Of a DNA stretch of 5,567 nt, positions 5,206 through 5,567 are shown piece by piece. The stretch comes from an uncultured Clostridia bacterium (GTDB taxonomy: Bacteria > Bacillota > Clostridia > Christensenellales > CALWSW01), in assembly GCA_937874755.1 (NCBI GenBank), contig CALNBC010000402.1, positions 1-5,567 on the forward strand, given 5' to 3'. A model generated the notes under the pieces. It was not told where the DNA came from, did no database searches, and saw nothing but the letters and a program-made list of their open reading frames with translations. Each line of letters opens with the position of its first letter. The first letter of the stretch is position 1. The translations under genes were made by a program, and so were the position numbers.

Positions 5206-5236
5206 CGCGGAATATTTGCTGTGCAATCCCTTGTTT

Positions 5237-5268
5237 GGGCCGTGCGGAAGCACCGCCCATTTTTTATT
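5237..5268 (+). terminator. Intrinsic terminator of the LysR gene
   Basis: GGGCCGTGC (5237-5245) pairs with GCACCGCCC (5250-5258), with one internal C-C mismatch and a GGAA tetraloop. It is followed by A and six T (5260-5265), then ATT. It lies 31 bp after the lysR stop. The minus strand has no U-run after the stem, so it acts in one direction. Confidence 0.88.
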
Positions 5269-5303
5269 AGATTTGGCGAAGATAAAATAAATCCAAATAA
5301 AGG

Positions 5304-5309
5304 TATAAT
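5304..5309 (+). promoter_or_regulatory. Consensus -10 box just before the metallo-hydrolase start
   Basis: TATAAT occupies 5304-5309, and the predicted start about 7 nt downstream falls on the ATG itself (5316). No good -35 lies at 16-18 bp; TTGGCG (5273-5278) is 25 bp away. After the upstream terminator the gene needs its own promoter, which supports this box. AAAGG (5299-5303), 12 nt before the ATG, is a poorly placed alternative ribosome-binding site. Confidence 0.4.
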
Positions 5310-5315
5310 AACGAC

Positions 5316-5567
5316 ATGTACGAACTGGTAAAAGCGGCAGAAAATACATACTATATCGAATCGCCGTCGAAGATGGGGCTTTTTGTGAGCGACGGCGAAG
5401 TATTGCTCATAGATTCCGGAAACGGCAGGGATTCGGCGAAAAGAGCTCTGCGCCATATAGACGAACAAGGCTGGACGCTCCGGGCAATAATCAATACCCA
5501 CTGCCACGCGGACCACATCGGGGGCAACGCGCACATCCGGGCACAAACGGGAGTACCCGCGTATTCT
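5316..5567 (+). CDS. Metallo-beta-lactamase-fold hydrolase, N-terminal 84 codons (runs off the right edge)
   Basis: The window holds only the first 84 codons, with no stop. The fold's opening beta strands are visible, including LLIDSG (30-35) with the conserved Asp33, then the metal-binding signature THCHADH (61-67), giving His62, His64, Asp66 and His67, followed by IGGN (68-71). This is the zinc (or iron) site of the superfamily that includes glyoxalase II and many thioester, phosphodiester and lactone hydrolases. No signal peptide is seen, so it is probably cytoplasmic. The start must be ATG 5316: an in-frame TAA at 5298 closes the frame upstream, and the next Met (20) lies within the fold. 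It follows the lysR terminator and is probably transcribed alone; no link to the sugar cluster is shown. The superfamily is secure, but the substrate cannot be told. Confidence 0.9.
   Translation, partial: MYELVKAAENTYYIESPSKMGLFVSDGEVLLIDSGNGRDSAKRALRHIDEQGWTLRAIINTHCHADHIGGNAHIRAQTGVPAYS

Overview
The window looks like chromosomal DNA of a bacterium with moderately GC-rich genes and AT-rich spacers. Near-consensus AAAGGAG or AGGAGG ribosome-binding sites precede the four complete genes, and there is a possible cre-like site. Together these point, without proving it, to Bacillota (Clostridia-like). No transposon, tRNA, rRNA, CRISPR array or prophage signal was seen.

Layout. (1) On the minus strand, in transcription order, lie a DeoC-family class I aldolase (3824 to 3105), an FGGY carbohydrate kinase (2844 to 1309) and an iron-dependent alcohol dehydrogenase (1261 to 110). 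The kinase and dehydrogenase genes are 47 bp apart, but 260 bp of AT-rich DNA with a 10-bp perfect inverted repeat and a separate 7-bp dyad separates the aldolase from the kinase. Bases 1-109 follow the dehydrogenase and may hold the start of one more minus-strand gene. (2) A 502-bp divergent control region (3825-4326) holds several dyads, a good sigma70-type promoter for the plus strand, a matching -10 box on the minus strand, and a strong leader hairpin before the aldolase gene. (3) On the plus strand lie a LysR-type regulator (4327-5205), an intrinsic terminator, and the first 84 codons of a metallo-beta-lactamase-fold hydrolase that runs off the right edge.

How the genes may work together. 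The order kinase, aldolase, Fe-ADH recalls fucose and rhamnose breakdown, where FGGY kinases (FucK, RhaB), an aldolase and the Fe-ADH lactaldehyde reductase FucO act in sequence. Here the aldolase is of the DeoC (deoxyribose-phosphate aldolase) family instead. The inferred scheme is that a sugar or polyol is phosphorylated, the sugar phosphate is split to a triose phosphate plus a short aldehyde, and the aldehyde is reduced to an alcohol to regenerate NAD+. The divergent LysR-type protein is the likely regulator. The substrate is not known: no transporter or isomerase is visible, and the aldolase has altered residues at its predicted phosphate-binding site. This makes the cassette the most interesting part of the window.
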